Shown here piece by piece: positions 1-6,758 of a DNA stretch of 7,328 bases. The stretch's first letter is position 1. The number at the start of each line of letters is the position of its first letter. Both the position numbers and the translations under genes were made by a program. The notes under the pieces were generated by a model. It was not told where the DNA came from, did no database searches, and saw only the letters and a list, made by a program, of their open reading frames with translations. The stretch is from Verrucomicrobia bacterium TMED56 (lineage in GTDB: Bacteria; Verrucomicrobiota; Verrucomicrobiia; Opitutales; Seribacteraceae), in the NCBI GenBank assembly GCA_002167265.1, contig NHDJ01000066.1:17981-25308 (forward strand). The letters are read 5' to 3'.

Positions 1-1043
1 ACTTTCGCAGGCGATACTGCACTCATCATGGAGTAAGGAATCAAGGAAGTACGATTCTGGTCTGCTTTTTTTTCAATCCCATTCACCAGATAGGTAAACA
101 CACCTACTGAGTCCTTTTTTACCCGACTTGCCTGTTTGACTAAACCATCCGATAGAAAAACCTGCCTAGCCCTCACACTCCATTGGTTGGAATTTAGAAG
201 CTCCTTAATTTCGATACCTGCATCTTCGAGGGTCCAACTTTTGTCGATTGCTTGCTTTGCAAGTTTTAGTTCAACCTTTGCTTCTCCAGGGTCACCGATG
301 AGAAGAAAATTTGCAAATTTTGTGCTACCAGAGACTTCATCTAACGAGCGGAACAATTTTTTTTGCAATGAACCCAGAGGCACAAATATTGAAAGAGGTG
401 CTAGCTGATTCCCTTGCAATCCAAAGTTTCCGAATCCCTCGGCTTGTAAGATTCCACCCAATGGATTGTTCATCGTAACGAATTTGTTATCCCGCTCGCC
501 TGACATCGGTGCATCCCTGGAAAACATACTAGGTTCTTCCATTCTCAGGATTAGTCTATCTCCCTTTTCCAAATTCAATCGTTTCGCAAGTCTCTGGTTT
601 ACAAAAAAACTATCAGAGTCCCATTTCGGGAATTCTTTTTTCACCGACAAACTGCCCAATGGTGTATGAGCAAAATCAGGTGCCAGCCTCCAAAACCTCT
701 CATCCACACCGAGTACCTGTACATTGGACACCCGTAGCAGACCATCTGGAGTTGTTAAGGTTCCCCGGGTTAAGGCAATAGGGGAAACTACAGAATTTTG
801 GGAAAGCTTTTCTTTAATTCGACCCGCAAGACCTTCCTCAAAAAAGCCGTCAGGTGAAAGCATAGCGATATCACCCTTTCCAATTCTTTTCTCCCCGAAC
901 TCACGAAGAGTGGAACGCACAGAATCACCTACGGTCAACGCACCTGTCAAAACGATTGCACATAAAGCTGCTGCAAAAATAATTCCAATATTTTGCCTGC
1001 GGAAAAAGAGCAGGTTTCTCAAGATGATCTTCCAAAGATTCAT
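1..1043 (-). CDS. FtsX/MacB-type ABC transporter permease, N-terminal part (runs off window edge)
   Basis: Partial gene: it begins at ATG 1043 and stays open for 347 codons to the window edge without a stop. It starts MNLWKIILRNLLFFRRQN, followed by one clear membrane helix at about residues 19-39 and then GDSVRSTLREFGEKRIGKGD. That order (basic leader, helix 1, then a long extracytoplasmic region) is typical of FtsX/MacB/LolC-type permeases. The remaining visible part, about residues 45-347, is hydrophilic and should be the periplasmic core domain; the other helices lie beyond the window. The GDSVR...LR motif and the FFEEGLA stretch resemble the large planctomycete/verrucomicrobial permeases I recall (family recall, not a search). 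It overlaps the ATPase gene by one base (TAATG), so the two are surely translated together. The ATPase's tail carries an AGGATAGG stretch just before the ATG that can serve as ribosome binding site, the only good one in the window. Likely role: inner-membrane half of a lipoprotein-release or lipid/natural-product export system. The substrate is unknown. Confidence 0.85.
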   Translation of the reverse strand, partial: MNLWKIILRNLLFFRRQNIGIIFAAALCAIVLTGALTVGDSVRSTLREFGEKRIGKGDIAMLSPDGFFEEGLAGRIKEKLSQNSVVSPIALTRGTLTTPDGLLRVSNVQVLGVDERFWRLAPDFAHTPLGSLSVKKEFPKWDSDSFFVNQRLAKRLNLEKGDRLILRMEEPSMFSRDAPMSGERDNKFVTMNNPLGGILQAEGFGNFGLQGNQLAPLSIFVPLGSLQKKLFRSLDEVSGSTKFANFLLIGDPGEAKVELKLAKQAIDKSWTLEDAGIEIKELLNSNQWSVRARQVFLSDGLVKQASRVKKDSVGVFTYLVNGIEKKADQNRTSLIPYSMMSAVSPAK

Positions 1044-1735
1044 TACCTATCCTGACTCAAACTACCTTCGTTAAATCGGAAGGCTTTTTTCATTTGATTA
1101 GCATCCTCCAACGAGTGAGTAACCATCAATAAGGTCACCTCTTTCACCTCATTCAATTGTTTAAGCAAATCAATGAGATGATCTGAATTCTTTGAGTCCA
1201 AGGCTCCGGTTGGCTCGTCTGCCAACAGAACAGAAGGGTTGTTGATGAGGGCACGGGCAACTGCTACCCGTTGCTTTTCACCTCCCGATATTTGACTGGG
1301 TAAATGAGTCAAGCGATGGCCAAGCCCAACTTCCTCTAATAGGTTAGCCGCACGGTCCATGGTATCATCTCCCTTAATTTCACCGAAGCCAGCAAGTGCT
1401 GGAACCATAACATTTTCCAAAACCGTGCAGGACGGAAGAAGGTGATGAGATTGAAAAACAAAGCCAACCGTTTGGTTCCGATATTCTGCCACGGCTTGCT
1501 CAGAAAGTGCGGCTAAGTTGAGCTGATTGACTTGAATATTTCCAGAAGTAGGCTGGTCCAACAGACCAATGATATTAAGCAATGTACTTTTACCTGACCC
1601 GGATGGTCCGACAATGGCAACCGATGAACCTTTAATCACTTCCAAATCAACTTGACTAAAAACATCTATGGTCTCTTCGCTGTTCGGCGAGGGAAATGAT
1701 TTTGAAAGGTTGGAAATTTCAATAATATTTTTCAT
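1043..1735 (-). CDS. ABC transporter ATP-binding protein, LolD/MacB type
   Basis: Complete 230-residue ATPase, the usual length for the LolD/FtsE/MacB group. All nucleotide-binding motifs are present: Walker A GPSGSGKST (43-51), Q-loop Gln95 in FVFQSHHLLP, signature ISGGEKQR (149-156), Walker B LLADE (170-174), D-loop GALD (177-180) and H-loop His207 in VTHS. The SGGEKQRVAVARAL and ADEPTGALD wording is typical of lipoprotein-release (LolD) and MacB ATPases. These power mechanotransmission by an FtsX-fold permease rather than classical substrate pumping. The permease follows with a 1-bp overlap. The start is 15 bp after the stop of the CoA ligase, so it is co-transcribed with it; no Shine-Dalgarno is visible in the A/T-rich spacer. 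The inferred role is export or envelope transfer of a lipoprotein or of the cluster's product. The gene symbol is left empty because LolD, MacB-like and generic members cannot be told apart from the ATPase alone. Confidence 0.93.
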   Translation of the reverse strand: MKNIIEISNLSKSFPSPNSEETIDVFSQVDLEVIKGSSVAIVGPSGSGKSTLLNIIGLLDQPTSGNIQVNQLNLAALSEQAVAEYRNQTVGFVFQSHHLLPSCTVLENVMVPALAGFGEIKGDDTMDRAANLLEEVGLGHRLTHLPSQISGGEKQRVAVARALINNPSVLLADEPTGALDSKNSDHLIDLLKQLNEVKEVTLLMVTHSLEDANQMKKAFRFNEGSLSQDR

Positions 1736-1750
1736 TTTAAAATCTTATTT

Positions 1751-3028
1751 TCATAATTTTATCCATCTTTTAGCCTTCATCTCATGACGTGGTAGGCTTC
1801 CTGTAACCACTTTCTTTACCGGTATGCGTAAGGAAAATGCTTCCTGAAAGGCTTGCTCAACCCTAAGTGAGATATCTTCACTTGATTCGATCTTCACTTG
1901 TACCTCCAACATGGAATTACGCTCTAAAAAGACAACTTGATGTTCGATAATTTCAGGGAAATTTCCCAAAATTGAATTCACTGCTGATGGATATAAGTTC
2001 ACCCCTCGAACCACCACCATATCGTCCACTCTACCAAGTATACCACCTTGCAAGTCAAAGGCAGGCAGGCCTTTTTCATCAAAACCATAACTTGCTTTGA
2101 CCAAGTCCCCGGTTCGATAGCGAAATACTGGACAGCCCGTCCGACCTAAAGTGGTAAGAACCAATTCCCCCTGAACTCCATCTTCAACTGGTTGACCACT
2201 CTCCGGGTCGACAACCTCAGGAAAATAACTGTCTAAAATGATTCTCAAGCCTCCAGATTGCCCCGGAGTTTCATAGGCAACTGGACCCACCTCGGTCATG
2301 CCATAATGGTCATGCACATTGACTTCTTTTCCCCATGCTGATGACATTCGCTTCCTAAATGCAGGTAAGCTCCCTCCAGTTTCACCCGCAACAATGATTG
2401 ACTTTAGGTCATTCTTCTCCAAATTAACTCCAGACTCAGTCGCCACCGAGGTCAATCGCATAGCATAAGTGGGGGTACAGAATAAGTGCTGGGCTTTTTG
2501 ATGGATAATTCCATGAAGGCGTTGTTCGGTGCTCTGGCCACCTGCCGGTATGCAAAGGCAACCCCTTTGAGTCGCAGATTCATAAGCCGTCCAGAAACCA
2601 AGAAAGGGACCAAAGGAAAATGCAAAAAAACAACGGTCTCCTTGCTGGATTCCAGCTGATTCCAAAACACGGTCCCAGTTTCCAAGCATCCACCGCCAAT
2701 CCTCTGGCGTATCCAACCAGGTCATTGGCTTTCCCTGTGTTCCACTGGTTTGGTTAAACTTTTTGTATTCAGAAACCGGAAAGGTCAGGTTCGTCCCATA
2801 AGGAGGATTGTTTTGTCGATCCTTTGCCAAATCTTCTTTGGTGGTGAAAGGGCACTGTTCGATAAAGTCTGTAAACCCATTCCATTTATTAATTGATTCA
2901 AGACTTGAAAAATGAGCCTTTTGAAAAAGATTGGAAACATAGATGCGATTGAGGTTGTCCTTAAAATCGTTCCAACGTTTACAATCCCATCTATCAGCCA
3001 CTTCTCGGTTGCCGGAGGAGACTGTCAT
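1751..3028 (-). CDS. PaaK-like aryl/acyl-CoA ligase (phenylacetate-CoA ligase family, ANL superfamily)
   Basis: AMP-forming ligase of about 425 residues, close to the roughly 430 of phenylacetate-CoA ligases. Numbering from the chosen ATG at 3028, the motifs are: P-loop TSGTQGKP (94-101), PaaK-like GGQSTEQ (163-169), YGMTE (242-246), YRTGDL (304-309) and hinge GRVDDMVVVRGVNLYPS (332-348). A C-terminal LPRHEMKAKR supplies a likely catalytic lysine (about 418). It should activate a carboxylic acid, most likely aromatic, to an acyl-adenylate and then a CoA (or carrier) thioester. A hydroxybenzoate is an attractive substrate given the chorismate-lyase-like gene upstream, but that is inference. 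Start choice: the frame stays open to a TTG at 3124 and an ATG at 3100. Those starts would overlap the preceding gene by 77 or 53 bp and add an Arg/Leu-rich, low-complexity N-terminus unlike the family. ATG 3028 leaves 19 bp after the previous stop. The ATPase gene follows 15 bp downstream. Confidence 0.9.
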   Translation of the reverse strand: MTVSSGNREVADRWDCKRWNDFKDNLNRIYVSNLFQKAHFSSLESINKWNGFTDFIEQCPFTTKEDLAKDRQNNPPYGTNLTFPVSEYKKFNQTSGTQGKPMTWLDTPEDWRWMLGNWDRVLESAGIQQGDRCFFAFSFGPFLGFWTAYESATQRGCLCIPAGGQSTEQRLHGIIHQKAQHLFCTPTYAMRLTSVATESGVNLEKNDLKSIIVAGETGGSLPAFRKRMSSAWGKEVNVHDHYGMTEVGPVAYETPGQSGGLRIILDSYFPEVVDPESGQPVEDGVQGELVLTTLGRTGCPVFRYRTGDLVKASYGFDEKGLPAFDLQGGILGRVDDMVVVRGVNLYPSAVNSILGNFPEIIEHQVVFLERNSMLEVQVKIESSEDISLRVEQAFQEAFSLRIPVKKVVTGSLPRHEMKAKRWIKL

Positions 3029-3047
3029 CCTGCCAAGTTGGAGGGTT

Positions 3048-3563
3048 TTACGTTTGAGATGCCTCAGCAGGCGGAGGAGCCTTCGGGGGTTTGGGCGCAT
3101 GCTTTGTCGCAAGATAGCCTCCAAGAGCCGCCATCGCTATACCTAAAATAAAAGGCAATTTCACATGTGGCCAGTTACCTTCTTTCGTGGTGCTGACGAT
3201 GGCATTGACGATCGGTGCGCCGGCAAAAATCACCGACATGATGACCGGAACATAAGCAGGAGAAGGCATTTTTCCAAAAGCAAGTAATACCCCTAGAGCA
3301 CCAACTGCTCCAAGAGTTCCTGCAATCAAGGACCACTGCCAGCCCTTGGTTGGAAAAGTCCAGAAAGCTACATTACCACCCTTCAGTTTAAGAATAATCA
3401 ATGGGGCAACCACTGCAGTGAGGAAATATGCCAGACCCACCCAGAGAAAGGCCATTATCCTGCCATTTTCTTTATCTCCCATATTACTTGAACCGATGTG
3501 CATACAAACCCCATAGGTCCCCCAGCAAACCACTGTTAAAAAAGCGAATTGTAAATATTGCAT
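3048..3563 (-). CDS. Five-helix EamA/DMT-like membrane protein, half-size
   Basis: A 171-residue integral membrane protein with five predicted helices at about residues 2-23, 34-58, 76-98, 102-124 and 135-154, then a Pro/Ala-rich tail (KHAPKPPKAPPPAEASQT). Features of one EamA (drug/metabolite transporter) repeat are visible: a WGTYG motif in helix 1, a GTLGAVGALGVLLAFG helix, and FAGAPIVNAIVS. Normal EamA transporters have ten helices in two repeats, so this protein would have to dimerise or serve another purpose. I recall similar half-size proteins in planctomycetes, without a known function. The ATG at 3563 is the only good start and fits the helix-1 boundary; there is no Shine-Dalgarno. 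It is preceded by the longest non-coding gap of the window, so it may begin a second transcript, and is followed 19 bp later by the CoA ligase. Whether it exports a metabolite of the cluster or is an unrelated passenger gene cannot be decided here. Confidence 0.85.
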   Translation of the reverse strand: MQYLQFAFLTVVCWGTYGVCMHIGSSNMGDKENGRIMAFLWVGLAYFLTAVVAPLIILKLKGGNVAFWTFPTKGWQWSLIAGTLGAVGALGVLLAFGKMPSPAYVPVIMSVIFAGAPIVNAIVSTTKEGNWPHVKLPFILGIAMAALGGYLATKHAPKPPKAPPPAEASQT

Positions 3564-3707
3564 AAGTATAAGTGTAGTAAAATTACATTCTCATATATAG
3601 CACGGATGAAGTCCATGCAGAAACCTAATCATATCATAATAATATAGAGAATAAATTTCATTTCTGAATAGTGTACTTAAAATCAGTGAAATACAGAAAC
3701 AAGATTA
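3564..3707 (-). other. A/T-rich intergenic gap between thioesterase and EamA-like genes
   Basis: This 144-bp gap is clearly more A/T-rich than the flanking genes and shows no credible reading frame. It is the largest non-coding interval of the window and a natural break between the upstream biosynthetic genes and the downstream transporter/ligase genes. It holds a weak promoter candidate facing the EamA-like gene, and a 15-bp palindrome straddles its upstream edge at the thioesterase stop. No T-run hairpin that would end the upstream transcript is visible in the minus direction, so read-through from region A remains possible. Confidence 0.6.
3639..3668 (-). promoter_or_regulatory. Candidate promoter for the EamA-like/ligase/ABC transcript
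   Basis: Read on the minus strand, a TTCAGA box (3668-3663, 4 of 6 matches to TTGACA) is followed after 18 bases by TATTAT (3644-3639, 5 of 6 matches to TATAAT). This would give a leader of about 70 bases before the ATG at 3563. A/T-rich DNA yields such matches by chance and the housekeeping sigma consensus of the host is unknown, so this is only a candidate. Confidence 0.25.
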
Positions 3708-3715
3708 CTAATCTT
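3701..3715. repeat. 15-bp perfect palindrome at the thioesterase stop codon
   Basis: AAGATTA-C-TAATCTT is a perfect inverted repeat with 7-base arms around one central base. It spans the last codons and stop of the thioesterase gene and the start of the non-coding gap. In minus-strand RNA it is not followed by a U-run, so it is not a standard terminator for the genes here. On the plus strand a short T-rich stretch follows, but no plus-strand gene needs ending. It could be a binding site for a dimeric regulator or a chance feature of A/T-rich DNA. Confidence 0.35.
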
Positions 3716-4133
3716 TAATTTTTGCCTGCACAACATCCGGGATCATGATCGGAGCCATACTTCCACTCGCCTGATCAAAGCGGACACAAGCAGCCACCAC
3801 TTCTCCAACGGCTGCCTTTACCCGCTCCCCACCTTCATCCTTCCAAAATTGAAACGCATAAGCAATAGACCGGTCACGGATCTCAGTGATGATGAGTTTA
3901 ACCTCCACTTCTTCCTCAAACCGTAAAGGTCTTTTGAATCGGCACGAAGTCTTAACCCTAGGCCATCCAAATCGGCCGTTTTCATCTTCCATGTCAACGG
4001 AAAGACCAAGACTGCGAAGAAATTCGTGTTCGCAAATTTCCATCCATCGATAGAAGTTGGTGAAATGCATAATACCGGCGAGATCCGTTTCAGAAAATTC
4101 AACACGTCGGATAATGGAAAATTCAGTGGTCAT
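3708..4133 (-). CDS. Hotdog-fold acyl-CoA thioesterase, 4-hydroxybenzoyl-CoA thioesterase (4HBT) family
   Basis: A 141-residue single-domain hotdog protein, the usual size of YbgC/4HBT thioesterases. The N-terminal block RRVEFSETDLAGIMHFTNFY (9-28) matches the family pattern around the catalytic aspartate: Asp17 sits in TDxxGxMxFxNF, followed by the long central helix (RWMEICEHEFLRSLG). The rest forms the strands of the fold (for example FKRPLRFEEEVEVKLIITEI). These enzymes hydrolyse acyl- or aroyl-CoA or carrier thioesters in the cytoplasm, and substrate cannot be read from the motif. With a CoA ligase and a chorismate-lyase-like gene nearby, a hydroxybenzoyl or aryl-polyene thioester is a reasonable guess. 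Similar thioesterases occur in aryl-polyene clusters. The ATG at 4133 lies 7 bp after the glycosyltransferase stop, so the genes are co-transcribed. No Shine-Dalgarno is visible. Confidence 0.9.
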   Translation of the reverse strand: MTTEFSIIRRVEFSETDLAGIMHFTNFYRWMEICEHEFLRSLGLSVDMEDENGRFGWPRVKTSCRFKRPLRFEEEVEVKLIITEIRDRSIAYAFQFWKDEGGERVKAAVGEVVAACVRFDQASGSMAPIMIPDVVQAKIKD

Positions 4134-4140
4134 AGTAAAT

Positions 4141-5439
4141 TTATTTTTGTTTTACGGGAAGAGGTGACACGACTTCATCAACCAACCTTTTAGCTAACTT
4201 TTCGTTGGAGTATGTATTTAATACAGCTTGATGAGCCTTCAAGCCCATTGATCTGGTAGTTTGAGGATCGTTCAAAAGTTCATCCAATGTTTCGGTGAAT
4301 GCACCTGAAGCTGATGGATCGTATAACTTTCCACCCCGTGTGGATTCAACGATTTCAGGAAAAGCTCCAGTATTAGGTAAAACTACTGGCGATCCAGCAA
4401 GCAAAGCTTCCACAACATAGAGCCCGAAAGCTTCTGGGTACCTGGCGGGAACTGAGAAGATGGAGAGTGACTTTAGAAATGAAAATTTTTCTTCACGACT
4501 GATATTGGGTGTAATTGAAAAACAATCGTTCAACCCCGCCCGTAAAAGTTTGCTCTTTTGTTCCTCCACAAACGGGACATCTTCATCCGTCATACCTCCA
4601 GCTATCTTTAGATGAAGATGTTCGTGCTTACCGGATTCTTTAAGCCCGATAAATGCATCCACTAAAATATCCAACCCTTTAAGAGGGCAAAGCCTTGCCA
4701 GATAGCCAACGCTTGGTGGGAGGGGGAGTTCCTTGGCCGGAAAAACCCCCTCGGTGGTGATTCCATTTGGATGATATTTGATTGCCTCAGGTTCTAAAGA
4801 TAATCGTTCCGCCATCAATGTCCCAAAGTAATGGCTTGGAGCAATGCAACCATCCAGACAGGAAACATCATTGGATAAAAGATTCCAGGCTTCCACTCTA
4901 TATTCAGGTAAAAGAGAATCGAGAAATGAATCTTCACCCTGCAAAAATCCGTAGACAGGTATTTTAAGCTCCCTTTTTAGTACCTTTCCAATACCGGCAA
5001 GCATAATGGTGGAAAGAAAGAGAACATCAGGAGTGCCCTGATTGCGGAACCATTCTAAAACTTTATTAACTTCTTTAACTAAAGGGCCATCTTCCCCACG
5101 GAAGGTGGAAAGTGTAATTTCTCCTAAGTCTTTACTTGATGTCATACCGCTACGAGCGGCTGCTTTTCGTAAGAGCCACTTATTATCGAAAGCCTTGTCT
5201 ATCCATTTTGGCGTGTGCCGAAAGAGGGAAAATTTATGCTGTAAATAAACATTGATCCCTCCAAAGAAAATTGGCAGATCGGGTGTAACGTCTGCCTCAT
5301 CCAAAAAATGCGGAAGGTAAGTGGGTAGCATGGTGACATCATGCCCTTGTGCTATAAGCTGGCGGGCAAGGGAGTTATCCCTCATGCATACTCCACAGTA
5401 GTAGTTTCCCGTTCCGGGCGTTAGGAAAGCAAGCTTCAC
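4141..5439 (-). CDS. GT4-type glycosyltransferase (GT-B fold) with N-terminal CxxC motif
   Basis: A 432-residue retaining-type glycosyltransferase. The N-terminal half starts MKLAFLTPGTGNYYCGVCMRDNSLARQL: a GT-B acceptor-domain start with an unusual YCGVCMRDN motif (Cys15 and Cys18), then GHDVTMLPTYLPHF. The C-terminal nucleotide-sugar domain holds VGYLARLCPLKGLDILVDAF, LKIAGG and the EX7E block EAFGLYVVE (about 336-344), followed by ALLAGSPVVLPNTGAFPEIV. This is the standard glycosyl transferase group 1 signature. I recall YCGxCxRDN glycosyltransferases from planctomycetes and related phyla, without known acceptors. The start is GTG at 5439, overlapping the FAD enzyme's TGA by 4 bases (GTGA), so translation is coupled. 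The inferred role is transfer of a sugar to the hydroxyl of an aromatic or lipid intermediate made by the cluster. Sugar and acceptor are unknown. Confidence 0.9.
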   Translation of the reverse strand: MKLAFLTPGTGNYYCGVCMRDNSLARQLIAQGHDVTMLPTYLPHFLDEADVTPDLPIFFGGINVYLQHKFSLFRHTPKWIDKAFDNKWLLRKAAARSGMTSSKDLGEITLSTFRGEDGPLVKEVNKVLEWFRNQGTPDVLFLSTIMLAGIGKVLKRELKIPVYGFLQGEDSFLDSLLPEYRVEAWNLLSNDVSCLDGCIAPSHYFGTLMAERLSLEPEAIKYHPNGITTEGVFPAKELPLPPSVGYLARLCPLKGLDILVDAFIGLKESGKHEHLHLKIAGGMTDEDVPFVEEQKSKLLRAGLNDCFSITPNISREEKFSFLKSLSIFSVPARYPEAFGLYVVEALLAGSPVVLPNTGAFPEIVESTRGGKLYDPSASGAFTETLDELLNDPQTTRSMGLKAHQAVLNTYSNEKLAKRLVDEVVSPLPVKQK

Positions 5440-6707
5440 GAAGAAGCGTGAGCTAGGCCATGCTCCACAGGGTCGGGCAGATCAGCCAGTTCAGACATAG
5501 CATCAAAAAGTTCACGAAAGTCTTTGTCATCTACATTGCCAACTAGGCAGTCGGTAAGTGCAGAGCGTAAATGATCACCCCTTTTCACCAAATCTCCGAA
5601 ACTGAATTCCTTATCATAAAATGCATAAACAATCTTACGCATGGTCTCGATAGAAGATTGCATGCGTTTGCCATAGTTTTCAAAGGAAGAAGACTTAATA
5701 GGTTGTCCAGATTTTATCACCTGATCTATCTCTTCTGCCAACATTACACCACTTTTTAAGGCCAGGAAAACCCCTGAAGAAAAAACGGGATCTAAGAAAC
5801 CAAGTGCGTCTCCGGCCAATACTAATCCGTCCATTGAACAATATTTGTTTCGGTAAGAATATTCACCCGTAATTCGATATTCACCGGTTTGCTCACCATC
5901 GACAAGGTGTTCTTTGATCCATTCGTTGTTTTGTACTTCACGCTGGAAAATCTCCGCATGGTCCTTGGTGGAACCGTTGAAAAGATAGTCTTTTTCAGCT
6001 ACAATACCGACACTTACCATATCTCCGCTCAAAGGAATGTACCAAAACCACCCTTTGTTCGGAAGGTAAGCAACGGTGGTTGCACCTTCATCCAGACCTG
6101 GGTCACGCTTAGCTCCCTTGTAGTAGGTCCATAGGGCCACCTTTTTTAATTCCGGATCTCGAACCATCCAGTTTTGTTTGTGGGCAGCAAAGCAATCGCG
6201 TCCGGATGCATCCACAACGATAGGGGCTTTTAATTCAAGTTCCCCCAAATCTTTCGAAACTACCTTAACTCCCGCAACGCAGGTATCCCCTTTTTTAATC
6301 AGATTTTTTGCTTTCGTTTCCTCCAGAACGGAAGCTCCGTTCTCACGGGCTTTGTCCATAATCATCTTGTCAAAATCCGAACGCCAAACTTGCCATGTAG
6401 TAGAGGATGGATGGTCAAAGTGCTGAAAGAAATAAAAGGGCTGTGAGAGAAAACCATCCTCTCGGACAAATTGTACGCAATACTTACGAGGGTTGGCAGA
6501 TTCCTTCAATGTTTCTACCAGACCAAGTTTTTCAAGGGGAAAATAACAAAATGGCATGAGAGACTCACCCACATGATAGCGTGGAAATTTCTCTTTTTCC
6601 ACGATCAGTACATCATGTCCTTTCTCAGCTAATAATGCAGCAGTTGAGGAGCCAGCAGGTCCGCCTCCGATTACTATGGCGTCGTAGTTAGTTTTTAGTG
6701 AAATCAT
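5436..6707 (-). CDS. FAD-dependent oxidoreductase, flavin-halogenase-like / geranylgeranyl-reductase-like family
   Basis: A 423-residue single-component flavoprotein. FAD-binding motifs are complete: the Rossmann GGGPAGS (14-20) with Glu37 ending the second strand, FPRYHVGESL (41-50), DASGRD (166-171) and the second FAD block LAGDALGFLDPVFSSG (297-312). The sequence GWFWYIP (219-225) contains the WxWxIP signature (Trp220, Trp222, Ile224, Pro225) of flavin-dependent halogenases. Lys75, in NPRKYCVQF, lies roughly where those enzymes carry their catalytic lysine. Plausible activities are halogenation, hydroxylation or reduction of an aromatic or polyene intermediate. Many non-halogenating relatives share these motifs, so the halogenase call is open; reduced FAD would have to come from a reductase not in the window. 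ATG 6707 is chosen because the next in-frame upstream codon set contains stops and the Rossmann fold starts eight residues in. The glycosyltransferase overlaps its 3' end by 4 bp. Comparable FAD enzymes are found in xanthomonadin/aryl-polyene clusters. Confidence 0.88.
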   Translation of the reverse strand: MISLKTNYDAIVIGGGPAGSSTAALLAEKGHDVLIVEKEKFPRYHVGESLMPFCYFPLEKLGLVETLKESANPRKYCVQFVREDGFLSQPFYFFQHFDHPSSTTWQVWRSDFDKMIMDKARENGASVLEETKAKNLIKKGDTCVAGVKVVSKDLGELELKAPIVVDASGRDCFAAHKQNWMVRDPELKKVALWTYYKGAKRDPGLDEGATTVAYLPNKGWFWYIPLSGDMVSVGIVAEKDYLFNGSTKDHAEIFQREVQNNEWIKEHLVDGEQTGEYRITGEYSYRNKYCSMDGLVLAGDALGFLDPVFSSGVFLALKSGVMLAEEIDQVIKSGQPIKSSSFENYGKRMQSSIETMRKIVYAFYDKEFSFGDLVKRGDHLRSALTDCLVGNVDDKDFRELFDAMSELADLPDPVEHGLAHASS

Positions 6708-6758
6708 TATTCATTACATTCAATTGAATTAAAACTAGTTCTCAAGCGAGAATTGGAT
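6708..6758 (-). promoter_or_regulatory. Short intergenic spacer with a 12-bp palindrome and a small hairpin
   Basis: The 51-bp spacer between the lyase-like gene and the FAD enzyme contains a perfect palindrome ATTCAATTGAAT (6718-6729), just ahead of the FAD enzyme's start. A small hairpin (TTCTC-GCTT-GAGAA on the minus strand, 6752-6739) is followed after a few bases by TTTT. A TTGAGA box overlaps the hairpin, but no correctly spaced -10 box follows: TGTAAT is 21 bases away. The spacer could hold an operator, a weak attenuator, or nothing functional. It is the only break wider than a few bases inside region A. Confidence 0.25.

Noticed and set aside
65..73. Run of eight T residues near the left edge as a sign of frameshift in the permease
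   Set aside because: The permease frame reads through the run (coding GAA AAA AAA) with no break on either side.
136..1074. Three open frames on the plus strand (136-408, 466-669, 724-1074)
   Set aside because: They are antisense to the permease, whose frame is continuous over the same stretch and gives a family-like protein; the plus-strand products are Ser/Phe-rich with no recognisable domain.
2452..3151. Minus frame 2452-2685 and plus frames 2912-3151 and 2943-3146
   Set aside because: All lie inside the CoA ligase and EamA-like genes in other frames, with no domain signal and no start context.
3561..3572. TATACT box right before the EamA-like start codon
   Set aside because: It lies one base before the ATG, so transcription from it would begin at or inside the start codon; the more distant TTCAGA/TATTAT pair fits better.
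3701..3722. Palindrome plus T-rich stretch as a rho-independent terminator
   Set aside because: The T-rich side follows only in the plus direction, where there is no gene; the stem is A/T-only and weak.
3818..4105. Minus-strand frame inside the thioesterase gene
   Set aside because: It is a shifted reading of the hotdog thioesterase, which carries the catalytic motif in its own frame.
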